From Mumia sp. ZJ1417 (GTDB lineage Bacteria; Actinomycetota; Actinomycetes; Propionibacteriales; Nocardioidaceae): a DNA stretch of 64,000 nucleotides. The notes beneath the pieces were generated by a model. The model saw only the letters and a program-made list of their open reading frames with translations. It was not told the origin of the DNA and did not search any database. Both the position numbers and the translations under genes were made by a program. Positions 47,030 through 56,293 of the stretch are shown in pieces. Where the stretch lies: the NCBI RefSeq assembly GCF_014127285.1, contig NZ_CP059901.1, positions 2,728,001-2,792,000 of the forward strand, written 5' to 3'. The stretch's first letter is position 1. Every line of letters begins with the position of its first letter.

Positions 47030-49000
47030 ATGGCCGAGGCATGGGCGTACGAGCGCCACCCGAGTGCGCCGGGGAGCCCGCACCCCCTCGGCGCCCGCCG
47101 GGTCGTCTCGGGCGTGAATTTCGCGATCCACGCCCCACGCGCACGCCAGGTCGTCCTCGATCTGCCCGGCATCGGGACGTACGAGGTCGAGTCGCGTACG
47201 GGCTCGGTGTGGCACGCCGAGGTGCTCGGGGTCGGTCCGGGGCAGGAGTACGCGTTCGTCGTCGACGGGGTCCAGGTGCTCGACCCGTACGCGCTGCACG
47301 TCACCGGTGGGCTCGACGGCAACACCTCGCGCCTGCGTGCGTACGTCGCCGACACCGCCTTCGACTGGGGCGCCGATGTCGCGCCGCGGATCCCGTGGGA
47401 CCGGACGGTCCTGTACGAGGCGCACGTGCGGGGGCTGACCATGCGGCATCCCGACGTGCCCGAGGAGCTGCGGGGGACGTACGCCGGGTTGGCGCACCCG
47501 GCGGTGCTCGACTACCTCGTCGCGCTCGGCGTGACGACCGTCGAGCTGATGCCGTTGCACCACTTCGTCACCGAGCCGACCGTCGCCGAGCGCGGGCTCG
47601 TCAACTATTGGGGCTACAACTCCGTCGCGTTCCTCGCGCCGCACGCTCCGTACGCCGCCGGCGGCGATCCTGTGCGTGAGTTCAAGGAGATGGTGCGGGC
47701 GCTGCACGCGCGCGGGCTCGAGGTCGTGCTCGACGTCGTCTACAACCACACCGGCGAGAGCGGAGCGGGCGGGCCGCGCATCCACCTGCGGGTGCTTGAC
47801 GACACCGGCTACTACCGGCACGCGCAGGGGCACTATTTCGACGTCACCGGCTGCGGCAACACGGTGCGCGCCGACGCGGCGCCGGCGGCGGCGCTGATCG
47901 TGGAGTCGCTGCGCTACTGGGTGCGCGAGATGCACGTCGACGGGTTCCGGTTCGACCTCGCGTCGGCGCTCGCGCGGGTCGGGCGCGGACGCGTCGACGT
48001 CGAGCAGTCGCTGATCGCGACGATCGGGCGCGACCCGGTGCTGCGCGGGGTCAAGCTGATCGCCGAGCCGTGGGACGCGAGCATGGACGGCTACCTCGTC
48101 GGCGGCTACCCGCACGGGTGGGCCGAGTGGAACGACCGGTTCCGCGACGACGTGCGCGACTTCTGGCGGGGGCCTGCGCACGGCGGCGCCGGCGGGGTCG
48201 CCGGGATCGCCCGACGGCTGGCCGGGTCGTCGCAGGAGTTCGAGCCGAGCGGGCGTCCGCCGCAGGCGTCGGTGAGCTTCGTGACGGCCCACGACGGGTT
48301 CACGCTGCGCGACCTCGTCTCGTACGACGAGAAGCACAACGAGGCCAACGGCGAGGACAACCGCGACGGGCACGCCGACAACCGCTCCTGGAACTGCGGG
48401 GCCGAGGGCGAGACGGACGACGTCGGCGTGCTCGCCCTGCGCCGACGCCAGGCCGCGAACCTCGTCGCCACCACGCTGCTCGCCGCAGGGGTGCCGATGC
48501 TGCGCGCCGGCGACGAGCACGGGCAGACGCAGCACGGCAACAACAACGCGTACTGCCACGACAGCGCGCTCACCTGGGTGCCGTGGATCCCGGACGTGGG
48601 GTGGGAGCACCTGCGCGGCGTCGTCGGCCGACTCACCGCGCTGCGGGCGGCGCACCCCGTGCTGCGGACCACGCGGTTCTTCACCGGGGAGGTGGCGGCG
48701 CAGACGGGGCGGCAGGACGTGCGCTGGCTGCACCCCGACGGGCGGGACTGGGAGGAGCACGACTGGCACGACGGCGCGCTTCGTACGCTCGGGATGGCGC
48801 TGGACGGCGGTCCGGACGATCGCTGCGCGGTGCTGCTGCTCAACGGGGGCGACTCCACGGTGTCGTGGCAGCTCCCGGAGGCGCCGTGGCCGGCCTCGTA
48901 CGAGGTCGCGCTCGACACCGCCGACCTCAAGCGCAGCGGCGCCGTGGCGCACACGTTGCCGGTCGCCTCACACTCCCTCGTCCTCCTCGTCGGCACCTGA
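47030..49000 (+). CDS. glgX: Glycogen debranching enzyme (isoamylase type)
   Basis: 656 residues. N-terminal CBM48 (residues ~10-110, PLGARRVVSGVNFAIHAPRARQVVLDL) followed by a GH13 barrel: VVYNHTGESGAGG (region I), catalytic nucleophile in HVDGFRFDLASAL, acid/base Glu in VKLIAEPWDAS, and third Asp in VTAHDGFTLRDLVSYDEKHNEANGEDNRDG, the GlgX-specific loop. It hydrolyses alpha-1,6 branches of glycogen. Three ATGs cluster at 47018, 47021 and 47030; the last is preferred because a -10-like GATGAT lies seven bases before it. Opens the alpha-glucan cluster. Confidence 0.93.
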   Translation: MAEAWAYERHPSAPGSPHPLGARRVVSGVNFAIHAPRARQVVLDLPGIGTYEVESRTGSVWHAEVLGVGPGQEYAFVVDGVQVLDPYALHVTGGLDGNTSRLRAYVADTAFDWGADVAPRIPWDRTVLYEAHVRGLTMRHPDVPEELRGTYAGLAHPAVLDYLVALGVTTVELMPLHHFVTEPTVAERGLVNYWGYNSVAFLAPHAPYAAGGDPVREFKEMVRALHARGLEVVLDVVYNHTGESGAGGPRIHLRVLDDTGYYRHAQGHYFDVTGCGNTVRADAAPAAALIVESLRYWVREMHVDGFRFDLASALARVGRGRVDVEQSLIATIGRDPVLRGVKLIAEPWDASMDGYLVGGYPHGWAEWNDRFRDDVRDFWRGPAHGGAGGVAGIARRLAGSSQEFEPSGRPPQASVSFVTAHDGFTLRDLVSYDEKHNEANGEDNRDGHADNRSWNCGAEGETDDVGVLALRRRQAANLVATTLLAAGVPMLRAGDEHGQTQHGNNNAYCHDSALTWVPWIPDVGWEHLRGVVGRLTALRAAHPVLRTTRFFTGEVAAQTGRQDVRWLHPDGRDWEEHDWHDGALRTLGMALDGGPDDRCAVLLLNGGDSTVSWQLPEAPWPASYEVALDTADLKRSGAVAHTLPVASHSLVLLVGT

Positions 49001-49015
49001 CGCGCCCCTTCCGTA

Positions 49016-49060
49016 ACGTCATACGTTCTGAGGGTCGGAACCCGCAGAACGTATGACGTC
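49016..49060. repeat. GACGTCATACG-type palindrome, copy B
   Basis: Perfect 15-bp arms (ACGTCATACGTTCTG at 49016-49030, complement at 49045-49059) around an inner GGGT/ACCC pair. Sits between convergent glgX and the DUF559-like gene and supplies that gene's last codons and stop. May also terminate both transcripts. Confidence 0.88.
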
Positions 49061-50002
49061 CGGAGGGGTCCATCCGCCGGCGACGAGCGCCTCGGCGATC
49101 TGCGCGAAGAAGGCGTCCGACGCGACGCGCAGGCCGAGCAACGGGAGCCGGAGCACCGTCGCGTTGCGCAGCGTCACCGCGTTGTGGCGCAGCGCGTCGT
49201 TGACGAGGTTCTGCGCGAACGCGTGGTGGATGCCATCGATCTCTACGACGACCGCGAACGCCTCCCAAATGACGTCCAGGTAGATCCTGCCGTCGCGTCC
49301 CCGCCGTACGACCTGTCGATCCGGCTCGGGCAGACCGCGCCGGCGCGCCATCCCGGCGAAGTCGAGCTCGCCGAGCGACTGCGCCCCACCGATGAGGTCC
49401 AGCACGATCATCTCCACGAAGCGTCGACGGCGGTCGCGTCGCACGTCGAGCAGGGCGAGCCCGATCCGTTTGGCGGTCGTGAGCCGCTGCTGGACGACCA
49501 TCGCGAGCAGCGTCGCCGCCTCCCGATCCGTGCGGGCCCACAACGCTCCCCGTACGGCGGCGATCCAGGGCCAGACGCGCGGGATTCCGGCGCCGACGCG
49601 GTCGGACGGACGCAGCCGCCTCGTCTGCCGGATGTCGATCCCCGCGATCTTCACGACCCGCGCGCCACGTGGCACCGACACCCGTACGGCGGGGATCGTG
49701 AAGCCCGTGAGACCGGCGGCGACGAGGGCGCTGACCCCGTCGAGGACACCGCGTGCTCCGGCCTCGATGACCGCGTGCCACAACATCGCGTCGCCCGCGA
49801 GGTCACCGGTGTGGACGGCGATGGTCTGACGCCCGTGCAGCCTCCACCGCTCTGCCCTCAGCTCTGCCCCGACCTCCCAACGGCTGAGCCCCGTCCCGTA
49901 CAGCTGTCGGCGTGACAGAACCCCGTCCTGTGTCTGCGCCTCGCGCCGTACCCGGCGGCGCCGCGCGCGCCGTGCCTCGTCCCTCGTCATCTGCTTGTGC
50001 AT
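49019..50002 (-). CDS. AbiEi-like winged-helix / DUF559 (PD-(D/E)XK-like) domain protein
   Basis: 327 residues. N-terminus is strongly basic with a winged-helix-like segment resembling AbiEi antitoxins (TQDGVLSRRQLYGTGLSRWEVGAELRAERWRLHGRQTI). The C-terminal ~110 residues match DUF559/Vsr-like endonuclease folds: IYLDVIWEAFAVVVEIDGIHH, NDALRHNAVTLRNATVLRLPLLGLRV, with acidic Asp and Glu-x-Asp candidates. Such proteins are numerous in actinobacteria and have no proven role; no toxin partner adjoins. It is bracketed by two copies of a palindrome, and copy B encodes its C-terminal DVIRSAGSDPQNV. Start uncertain; an ATG 12 bases downstream is an alternative. Confidence 0.75.
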   Translation of the reverse strand: MHKQMTRDEARRARRRRVRREAQTQDGVLSRRQLYGTGLSRWEVGAELRAERWRLHGRQTIAVHTGDLAGDAMLWHAVIEAGARGVLDGVSALVAAGLTGFTIPAVRVSVPRGARVVKIAGIDIRQTRRLRPSDRVGAGIPRVWPWIAAVRGALWARTDREAATLLAMVVQQRLTTAKRIGLALLDVRRDRRRRFVEMIVLDLIGGAQSLGELDFAGMARRRGLPEPDRQVVRRGRDGRIYLDVIWEAFAVVVEIDGIHHAFAQNLVNDALRHNAVTLRNATVLRLPLLGLRVASDAFFAQIAEALVAGGWTPPDVIRSAGSDPQNV

Positions 50003-50069
50003 GCCTTGAGCGTGTGTCCGCCAAGTCCGTACGGAGCTCGTCTGCGTCACCACCTGTGGACGAGCCCGG

Positions 50070-50115
50070 GACGTCATACGAATCGGTGGTCCCCACCCAC
50101 AGGACGTATGACGTC
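50070..50115. repeat. GACGTCATACG-type palindrome, copy C
   Basis: Arms GACGTCATACG (50070-50080) and CGTATGACGTC (50105-50115), extended by CCCGG/CCGGG outside. Lies between the divergent DUF559-like gene and glgE. Inner sequence differs from copies A and B but keeps a GGTGGT...ACCCACC pairing. Confidence 0.85.
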
Positions 50116-50145
50116 CGGGCGAGAGGGGCGACGACCGGGGTCGGA

Positions 50146-50151
50146 TAGCGT
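50146..50151 (+). promoter_or_regulatory. Leaderless -10 element of glgE
   Basis: TAGCGT, seven bases (GGCGCGC), then ATG. The same spacer and spacing precede treS. Confidence 0.6.
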
Positions 50152-50158
50152 GGCGCGC

Positions 50159-52078
50159 ATGCTGCGGATCCCGGTGATGGACGTGTGCCCGGTCGTCGAG
50201 AACGGGACGTACGCCGCGAAGGCCACGGTCGGTGAGCCCTTCCCGATCCGGGCGCGGATCTTCCGTGAGGGCCATGACGAGCTCGGCGCCGGAGTCGTGC
50301 TCACCGGCCCCGACGGCAAGGACCGACCGCGCCTTGCGCTCCCCCACCTCGACAACGACCACCACGAGCTGTGGGTGACGCTCGACGCGGTCGGCCCCTG
50401 GTCGTACCGGATCGAGACCTGGTCCGACCCGTACGGCACGTGGCTGCACGACGCGCCGATCAAGGTCGCCGCCGACGTCGACACCGAGCTGATGCCGGTC
50501 GAGGGCGCCGTGCTGCTCGAACGCGCGGCCAAGGCGCTCCCCCGCGGCCGGACCGCCGAGCGCGCAACGCTGCGGGCGGCCGCGAAGGTCTTGCGCGACA
50601 ATCGCCGCTCCCCCTCCGAGCGTCTCGAGGCCGCGACGACGCCCGAGGTCCTCGACGTGATGAGCCGCTTCCCGGTGCGCGACCTGCTCGGCAGCACGCG
50701 GTCGTACCCGCTGTTCGCGGACCGGGAGCGGGCGCTGGCCGGCGCATGGTACGAGCTGTTCCCCCGCTCGTACGGAGGGCTGCGCGGCGCGATCGGCGAG
50801 CTCGACCGCGTGGCGGCGATGGGGTTCGACGTCGTCTACCTGCCGCCCGTCCACCCGATCGGGCGCGTCAACCGCAAGGGGCGCAACAACTCCCTCGTGG
50901 CCGAGCCCGGCGACCCCGGCTCCCCGTGGGCGATCGGCGCCGCGGAGGGCGGGCACGACGCAGTGCATCCCGACCTCGGCACGCTCGACGACCTCGACGC
51001 GTTCGTGGCCGCAACCCGCGAGCGGGGCATGGAGGTGGCGCTCGATCTCGCGCTGCAGTGCGCACCCGACCACCCGTGGGTCGCCGCCCACCCGGAATGG
51101 TTCACGCACCGCGCCGACGGCACGATCGCGTACGCGGAGAACCCGCCGAAGAAGTACCAGGACATCTATCCGCTCAACTTCGACACCGACCCCGATGGCC
51201 TGTACGAGGCCGTCCTCGGCGTCGTCCGCCACTGGATGGCGCACGGCATCCGGATCTTCCGCGTCGACAACCCGCACACGAAGCCGGTGCCGTTCTGGGA
51301 GCGGCTTCTCGCCGAGGTACGGCGTACGGACCCCGACGTCGTCTTCCTCGCCGAGGCGTTCACGCGCCCCGCGATGATGCGGGCGCTTGGGATGGTCGGG
51401 TTCCACCAGTCGTACACGTACTTCACCTGGCGCGAGACCAAGGACGAGCTCGCCGCCTATCTGGAGGAGGTGTCGGGCCGCAAGGCTGCGGTGATGCGGC
51501 CGGCGTTCTGGGTGAACACCCCGGACATCCTCCCGGTGCACCTGCAGTCCGGCGATCCGGCGATGTTCCGGCTGCGGGCGGTGCTGGCGGCGACGGGAGC
51601 GCCGACGTGGGGTGTCTACTCGGGCTTCGAGCTGCTCGAGCACACGCCGCTGCGGCCGGGGTCGGAGGAGTACCTCGACTCGGAGAAGTACGAGATCAAG
51701 CACCGCGACTTCGACGCGCCACACTCGCTGGCGCCGTTCATCGCACGGCTCAACGAGATCCGCCGCGAGCACCCAGCGCTGCGTCAGCTCCACCGGCTGC
51801 GCGTGCACGAGACGGAGTCGGACCACGTCCTGTGCTTCTCGCGGCGGTACGTCGGCGACGACCGCGACGACGTCGTCATCGTCGTCGCGAACCTCGAGCC
51901 GTCGGTGACGCACGAGACGACGGTGCGCCTCGACCTGCCGGCGCTCGGGATCGGATGGGGTGAGCGGTTCGCCGTACGGGACGAGCTGACCGGGGACGTG
52001 TTCGAGTGGGGCGAGGACGACTACGTGAAGCTCGGCGGCGACTCCCCCGTCGCGCACGTGCTGACCGTGCTGCGCTGA
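50159..52078 (+). CDS. glgE: Alpha-1,4-glucan:maltose-1-phosphate maltosyltransferase
   Basis: 639 residues, GH13_3. N-terminal DUF3416-type domain (VMDVCPVVENGTYAAKATVGEPFPIRARIFREGHDELGAGVVL), insert, then barrel: GFDVVYLPPVHPIGRVNRKGRNN, EVALDLALQCAPDHPWVAAHPEWF, nucleophile Asp in GIRIFRVDNPHTKPVPFWE, acid/base Glu in VVFLAEAFTRPAMM, and KKYQDIYPLNFDTD. Extends alpha-1,4-glucan chains using maltose 1-phosphate. The product of maltokinase encoded 4 kb downstream is its substrate. Leaderless start at the ATG (see 50146); a GTG nine bases upstream is a weaker choice. Confidence 0.95.
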   Translation: MLRIPVMDVCPVVENGTYAAKATVGEPFPIRARIFREGHDELGAGVVLTGPDGKDRPRLALPHLDNDHHELWVTLDAVGPWSYRIETWSDPYGTWLHDAPIKVAADVDTELMPVEGAVLLERAAKALPRGRTAERATLRAAAKVLRDNRRSPSERLEAATTPEVLDVMSRFPVRDLLGSTRSYPLFADRERALAGAWYELFPRSYGGLRGAIGELDRVAAMGFDVVYLPPVHPIGRVNRKGRNNSLVAEPGDPGSPWAIGAAEGGHDAVHPDLGTLDDLDAFVAATRERGMEVALDLALQCAPDHPWVAAHPEWFTHRADGTIAYAENPPKKYQDIYPLNFDTDPDGLYEAVLGVVRHWMAHGIRIFRVDNPHTKPVPFWERLLAEVRRTDPDVVFLAEAFTRPAMMRALGMVGFHQSYTYFTWRETKDELAAYLEEVSGRKAAVMRPAFWVNTPDILPVHLQSGDPAMFRLRAVLAATGAPTWGVYSGFELLEHTPLRPGSEEYLDSEKYEIKHRDFDAPHSLAPFIARLNEIRREHPALRQLHRLRVHETESDHVLCFSRRYVGDDRDDVVIVVANLEPSVTHETTVRLDLPALGIGWGERFAVRDELTGDVFEWGEDDYVKLGGDSPVAHVLTVLR

Positions 52079-52178
52079 GCCACGCGCCCGGCCCCCTACG
52101 AGGCTCCGGTTCTGTGCACGGAGCGACGGGCATACGCGGCGCCCGGTGTACTTATCTGACGCCTGGTGACGGCAGCGG

Positions 52179-52218
52179 GGTCTCGATACGAGCCGTTCCT
52201 CGCCCTACTCGACCAGCG
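52179..52218. repeat. Dispersed palindrome, long form, overlapping the 3' end of the L7/L12-like gene
   Basis: Begins GGTCTCGATACGAGCC and ends CTCGACCAGCGA, sharing its termini with the short form at 55780-55803 (GGTCTCGA ... CTCGACCAGCGA). It encodes the last residues (SLVE) and stop of the reverse-strand gene. Confidence 0.75.
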
Positions 52219-52726
52219 AGGTGCGGCGGATCGTGTCGATGTAGTCGAACGCGTCCGCGAGCCGCATCGTGGTCCGGCGGCGCAGCAGCTTGAGCGCGCG
52301 CCAGCGGCCGAGCCGGAGGCCGAGCAGCTCCCGCAGGTCGTCCGCGAGCGCCTCGTCGATCTCGTCGTGAGCGAGGTCGCGCGCATCGGCGTACGCCTGC
52401 GCAATGAGCCGCCGCTCGACCGCGTCCGACCACTCCTCGACACGCGCCTTCGCCTGGAGCAGCGACATGTCCGTGCTCGCGTGCAAGAGCCGGATCGCCT
52501 CCATCTTGCGCCCGGTCTGGAGCAGGCGCGTGATCTCCGAACGCGTCACGTCGTCGACCGGACGGTTGCCACGGGTGTCGAGCTGAGCCTGCTTGAGCTC
52601 CGGCGCGATCGGCGTGAGGCGCCGTCCGGTGACCGGCTCGGGTGGTTCGCGGCGGCTCGACCACCAGACCAGGACACCGCCGAGGGCGATCCCGCAGAGC
52701 AGGGCGGCGAACGCGGCCAGAAGCAT
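52205..52726 (-). CDS. Membrane-anchored protein with a ribosomal L7/L12 C-terminal-like segment
   Basis: 173 residues. A single N-terminal helix ([22 protein letters not shown]) anchors a cytoplasmic region. Around residues 75-105, [28 protein letters not shown] resembles the KIxVIKxVRxxTGLGLKEAKxLVE helix pair of ribosomal protein L7/L12, a motif reused in several small actinobacterial proteins of unknown role; a helical C-terminus follows. The last residues are encoded by a dispersed palindrome. The start at 52726 is supported by TAGGCT exactly seven bases upstream (leaderless). Divergent from treS. Confidence 0.7.
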   Translation of the reverse strand: MLLAAFAALLCGIALGGVLVWWSSRREPPEPVTGRRLTPIAPELKQAQLDTRGNRPVDDVTRSEITRLLQTGRKMEAIRLLHASTDMSLLQAKARVEEWSDAVERRLIAQAYADARDLAHDEIDEALADDLRELLGLRLGRWRALKLLRRRTTMRLADAFDYIDTIRRTSLVE

Positions 52727-52733
52727 GCGCACC

Positions 52734-52739
52734 AGCCTA
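52734..52739 (-). promoter_or_regulatory. Leaderless -10 element of the L7/L12-like gene
   Basis: Reverse strand TAGGCT, seven bases (GGTGCGC), ATG. Confidence 0.55.
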
Positions 52740-52786
52740 GTGCCGTACAGGCGCCCGACCCGGGAGGCGGGCAGGACGCTGGGGGT

Positions 52787-52792
52787 TAGGGT
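52787..52792 (+). promoter_or_regulatory. Leaderless -10 element of treS
   Basis: TAGGGT, seven bases (GGCGCGC), ATG; the spacer is identical to that of glgE. Confidence 0.6.
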
Positions 52793-52799
52793 GGCGCGC

Positions 52800-54505
<1,706 letters not shown>

Positions 54506-54509
<4 letters not shown>

Positions 54510-55996
54510 GCAGCGAGCGCAGTGTCCACGGCCGGAGCGAGGTTCTCGACTACCTGGTCCGCCAGCGGTGGTTCGCCGGCGAGGGCGAGGGGTGGGAGCT
54601 GGCAACGATCGAGCCGCGCGGATGGCTCCAGCGGCCCAGCACGGGTCTCGGAGTGCGCTTCGAGCTCGTGACCGTACGCGGGCCCGGCGGCACGCAGACC
54701 TACAACATGCCGCTGGCCTACCGCCACGAGCCGGTCGAGGCCAACGCGTACGGGCTCGTCGGCGCGTACGCGCCCGGCCACGGCGAGCTGGCCGACGAGC
54801 TGTTCGTGTACGACGCGCTGCACGACTCCGAGGCACGGCAGGTGCTCGTACGGGGCTTCTTCGCGGACACGCCCGACGACACGACGTACCTCTCGCTGCT
54901 CCCGGCCGGCGACGACGGCGAGCCGGTGATCGGGACCGGGTCGGAGTCGGTGCTGCTGGTGGTCGAGCAGTCCAACACGTCGATGGTGATCGACGAGACC
55001 GCGCTGCTGAAGGTGTTCCGCAAGGTCGTCGCCGGCCGCAACCCCGACGTGGAGGTGCACGACGCGCTCGCGGGCCCCGGCGACGAGGCCATCGCCACGC
55101 TGTGGGGCGCGATCAGCACGACGTCGTCCGGCACGACGGCGCCGGTCGGGACCTCGTACGACCTGGCGATGCTGCAGCGCTTCCTCCGCACGGCGAGCAA
55201 CGGCTGGGACAGCGCGCGGGCGAGCGTACGGGACCTCCTGGCCGAGCCCGAGCTCGCGCCCGAGGATGCGGGGGGCGACTTCGCGGCGGAGTCCGAGCGG
55301 CTGGGCGAGACCGTACGACTCGTCCACGCGCTGATGGCGCAACGCCTCGCGACGGCCACCTGGGACGAGGGCGGGCTCACCGCCCTCGCTGACAGGCTCG
55401 ATGCGCGACTCGCGGATCTCCTCACCCGCATGCCGGACCTCGACAGGTACGCCGACGTGGCGCGTGCCCGCTACGACCGGCTCCGCTCGGCCTCCGGGCC
55501 CGTGCTCGCACAGCGCGTCCACGGTGACCTGCACCTCGGTCAGACGCTGCGGACGACCATGGGCTGGAAGCTCGTCGACTTCGAGGGTGAGCCCACAGCG
55601 ACACTGGCCGCCCGCGTGGCGCTCGACTCCGCGTGGCGCGACGTCGCAGGGATGCTGCGCTCGTTCGATTACGCGGCGCACTCCTACCTCGTCCAGACCG
55701 GCGGCGGCGAGGGTGACCAGGTGACGCGGGCGCAGGCATGGGTCGCGCGCAACCGGGCGGCGTTCCTGCGCGGGTACGGGGTCTCGACAGGCTCGACCAG
55801 CGAACAACCGCCGGTCGAGACCGCGGCCACCCCGCCGGTCGAGACCGCGGCCACCCCGCCGGTCGAGCCTGTCGAGACCCTGCTCGATGCGTACGAGGTG
55901 GACAAGGCCCTCTACGAGTACGTGTACGAGCGCGACCACCGCCCCGACTGGGCCGCGATCCCGCGCGCCGCTCTAGAACGGATGCGGGGTCGCTGA
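54506..55996 (+). CDS. mak: Maltokinase
   Basis: 496 residues. Phosphorylates maltose to maltose 1-phosphate with ATP for GlgE. N-terminal cap domain ([14 protein letters not shown]), ATP-lid segment [32 protein letters not shown] with Lys, catalytic loop [15 protein letters not shown] and Mg-binding [13 protein letters not shown]. Between FLRGYG and [17 protein letters not shown] sits a ~30-residue Pro/Val/Glu/Thr-rich insertion containing two tandem PVETAATP units; it corresponds precisely to a dispersed palindrome at 55780-55879 that has entered in frame. The catalytic residues are not disturbed, so activity is likely retained. Confidence 0.93.
55780..55879. repeat. Composite dispersed palindrome inside the maltokinase gene
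   Basis: Bounded by GGTCTCGACAGGCTCGACC (55780-55798) and its exact reverse complement (55861-55879). Between them a 24-base unit is repeated in tandem (55813-55836 and 55837-55860), each with the GGTCGAGACC core. It keeps the reading frame and encodes a Pro/Glu/Thr-rich loop near the C-terminus of the kinase. Confidence 0.85.
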
Positions 55997-56073
55997 AAGA
56001 CCGCCCTCGCGGCACCGCGCCAGCGGCAGACTGGCGACTGGGCAGACCCCCTGCTCGACTCGAGGAGGATGCG

Positions 56074-56223
56074 ATGCCGGGAGACGAGCCGCAGCCGAAG
56101 CCGACCACCCCTGGTCGCCCTGTCCGCCACGATCCGCGCCCGGCCCCGACGGCTCCCGAACCCCCTCCGGCGCCGGCTCCCCCGCCGCCCCCGTCCCGCG
56201 GCCCGCGGCCGGGCCCTCTCTGA
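56074..56223 (+). CDS. Small proline-rich protein (possible)
   Basis: 49 residues, PGDEPQPKPTTPGRPVRHD then a tract of about 60% proline. Supported by a strong GAGGAGG ribosome-binding site nine bases before the ATG and by filling an otherwise empty 297-base gap between the maltokinase and glgB genes. Low complexity means chance coding in GC-rich DNA is a real possibility. No function can be suggested. The rest of the gap (55997-56073 and 56224-56293) holds no gene; an AAGACT hexamer seven bases before the glgB ATG is a weak leaderless -10 candidate. Confidence 0.4.
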   Translation: MPGDEPQPKPTTPGRPVRHDPRPAPTAPEPPPAPAPPPPPSRGPRPGPL

Positions 56224-56293
56224 CCCGGACGGGCGGCGCGCGAGGGCTGAAGCCGCTCACGGGCAGCCGTGCGCCCGTGAAAGACTCCACCGC

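Noticed and set aside
46118-48952. 944-codon frame containing the enoyl-CoA hydratase
   Set aside because: Only the last 259 codons match a family; the upstream part is antisense to glgX and has no ribosome-binding site or motif. The hydratase starts at 46897.
49019-52057. 1012-codon frame running from the DUF559-like gene through antisense glgE
   Set aside because: The upstream two thirds mirror glgE and cross the palindrome; the real gene starts near 50002.
55809-55860. CRISPR-like repeat in the maltokinase gene
   Set aside because: Only two adjacent 24-base units without spacers, inside a coding frame; explained by tandem duplication within the palindrome.
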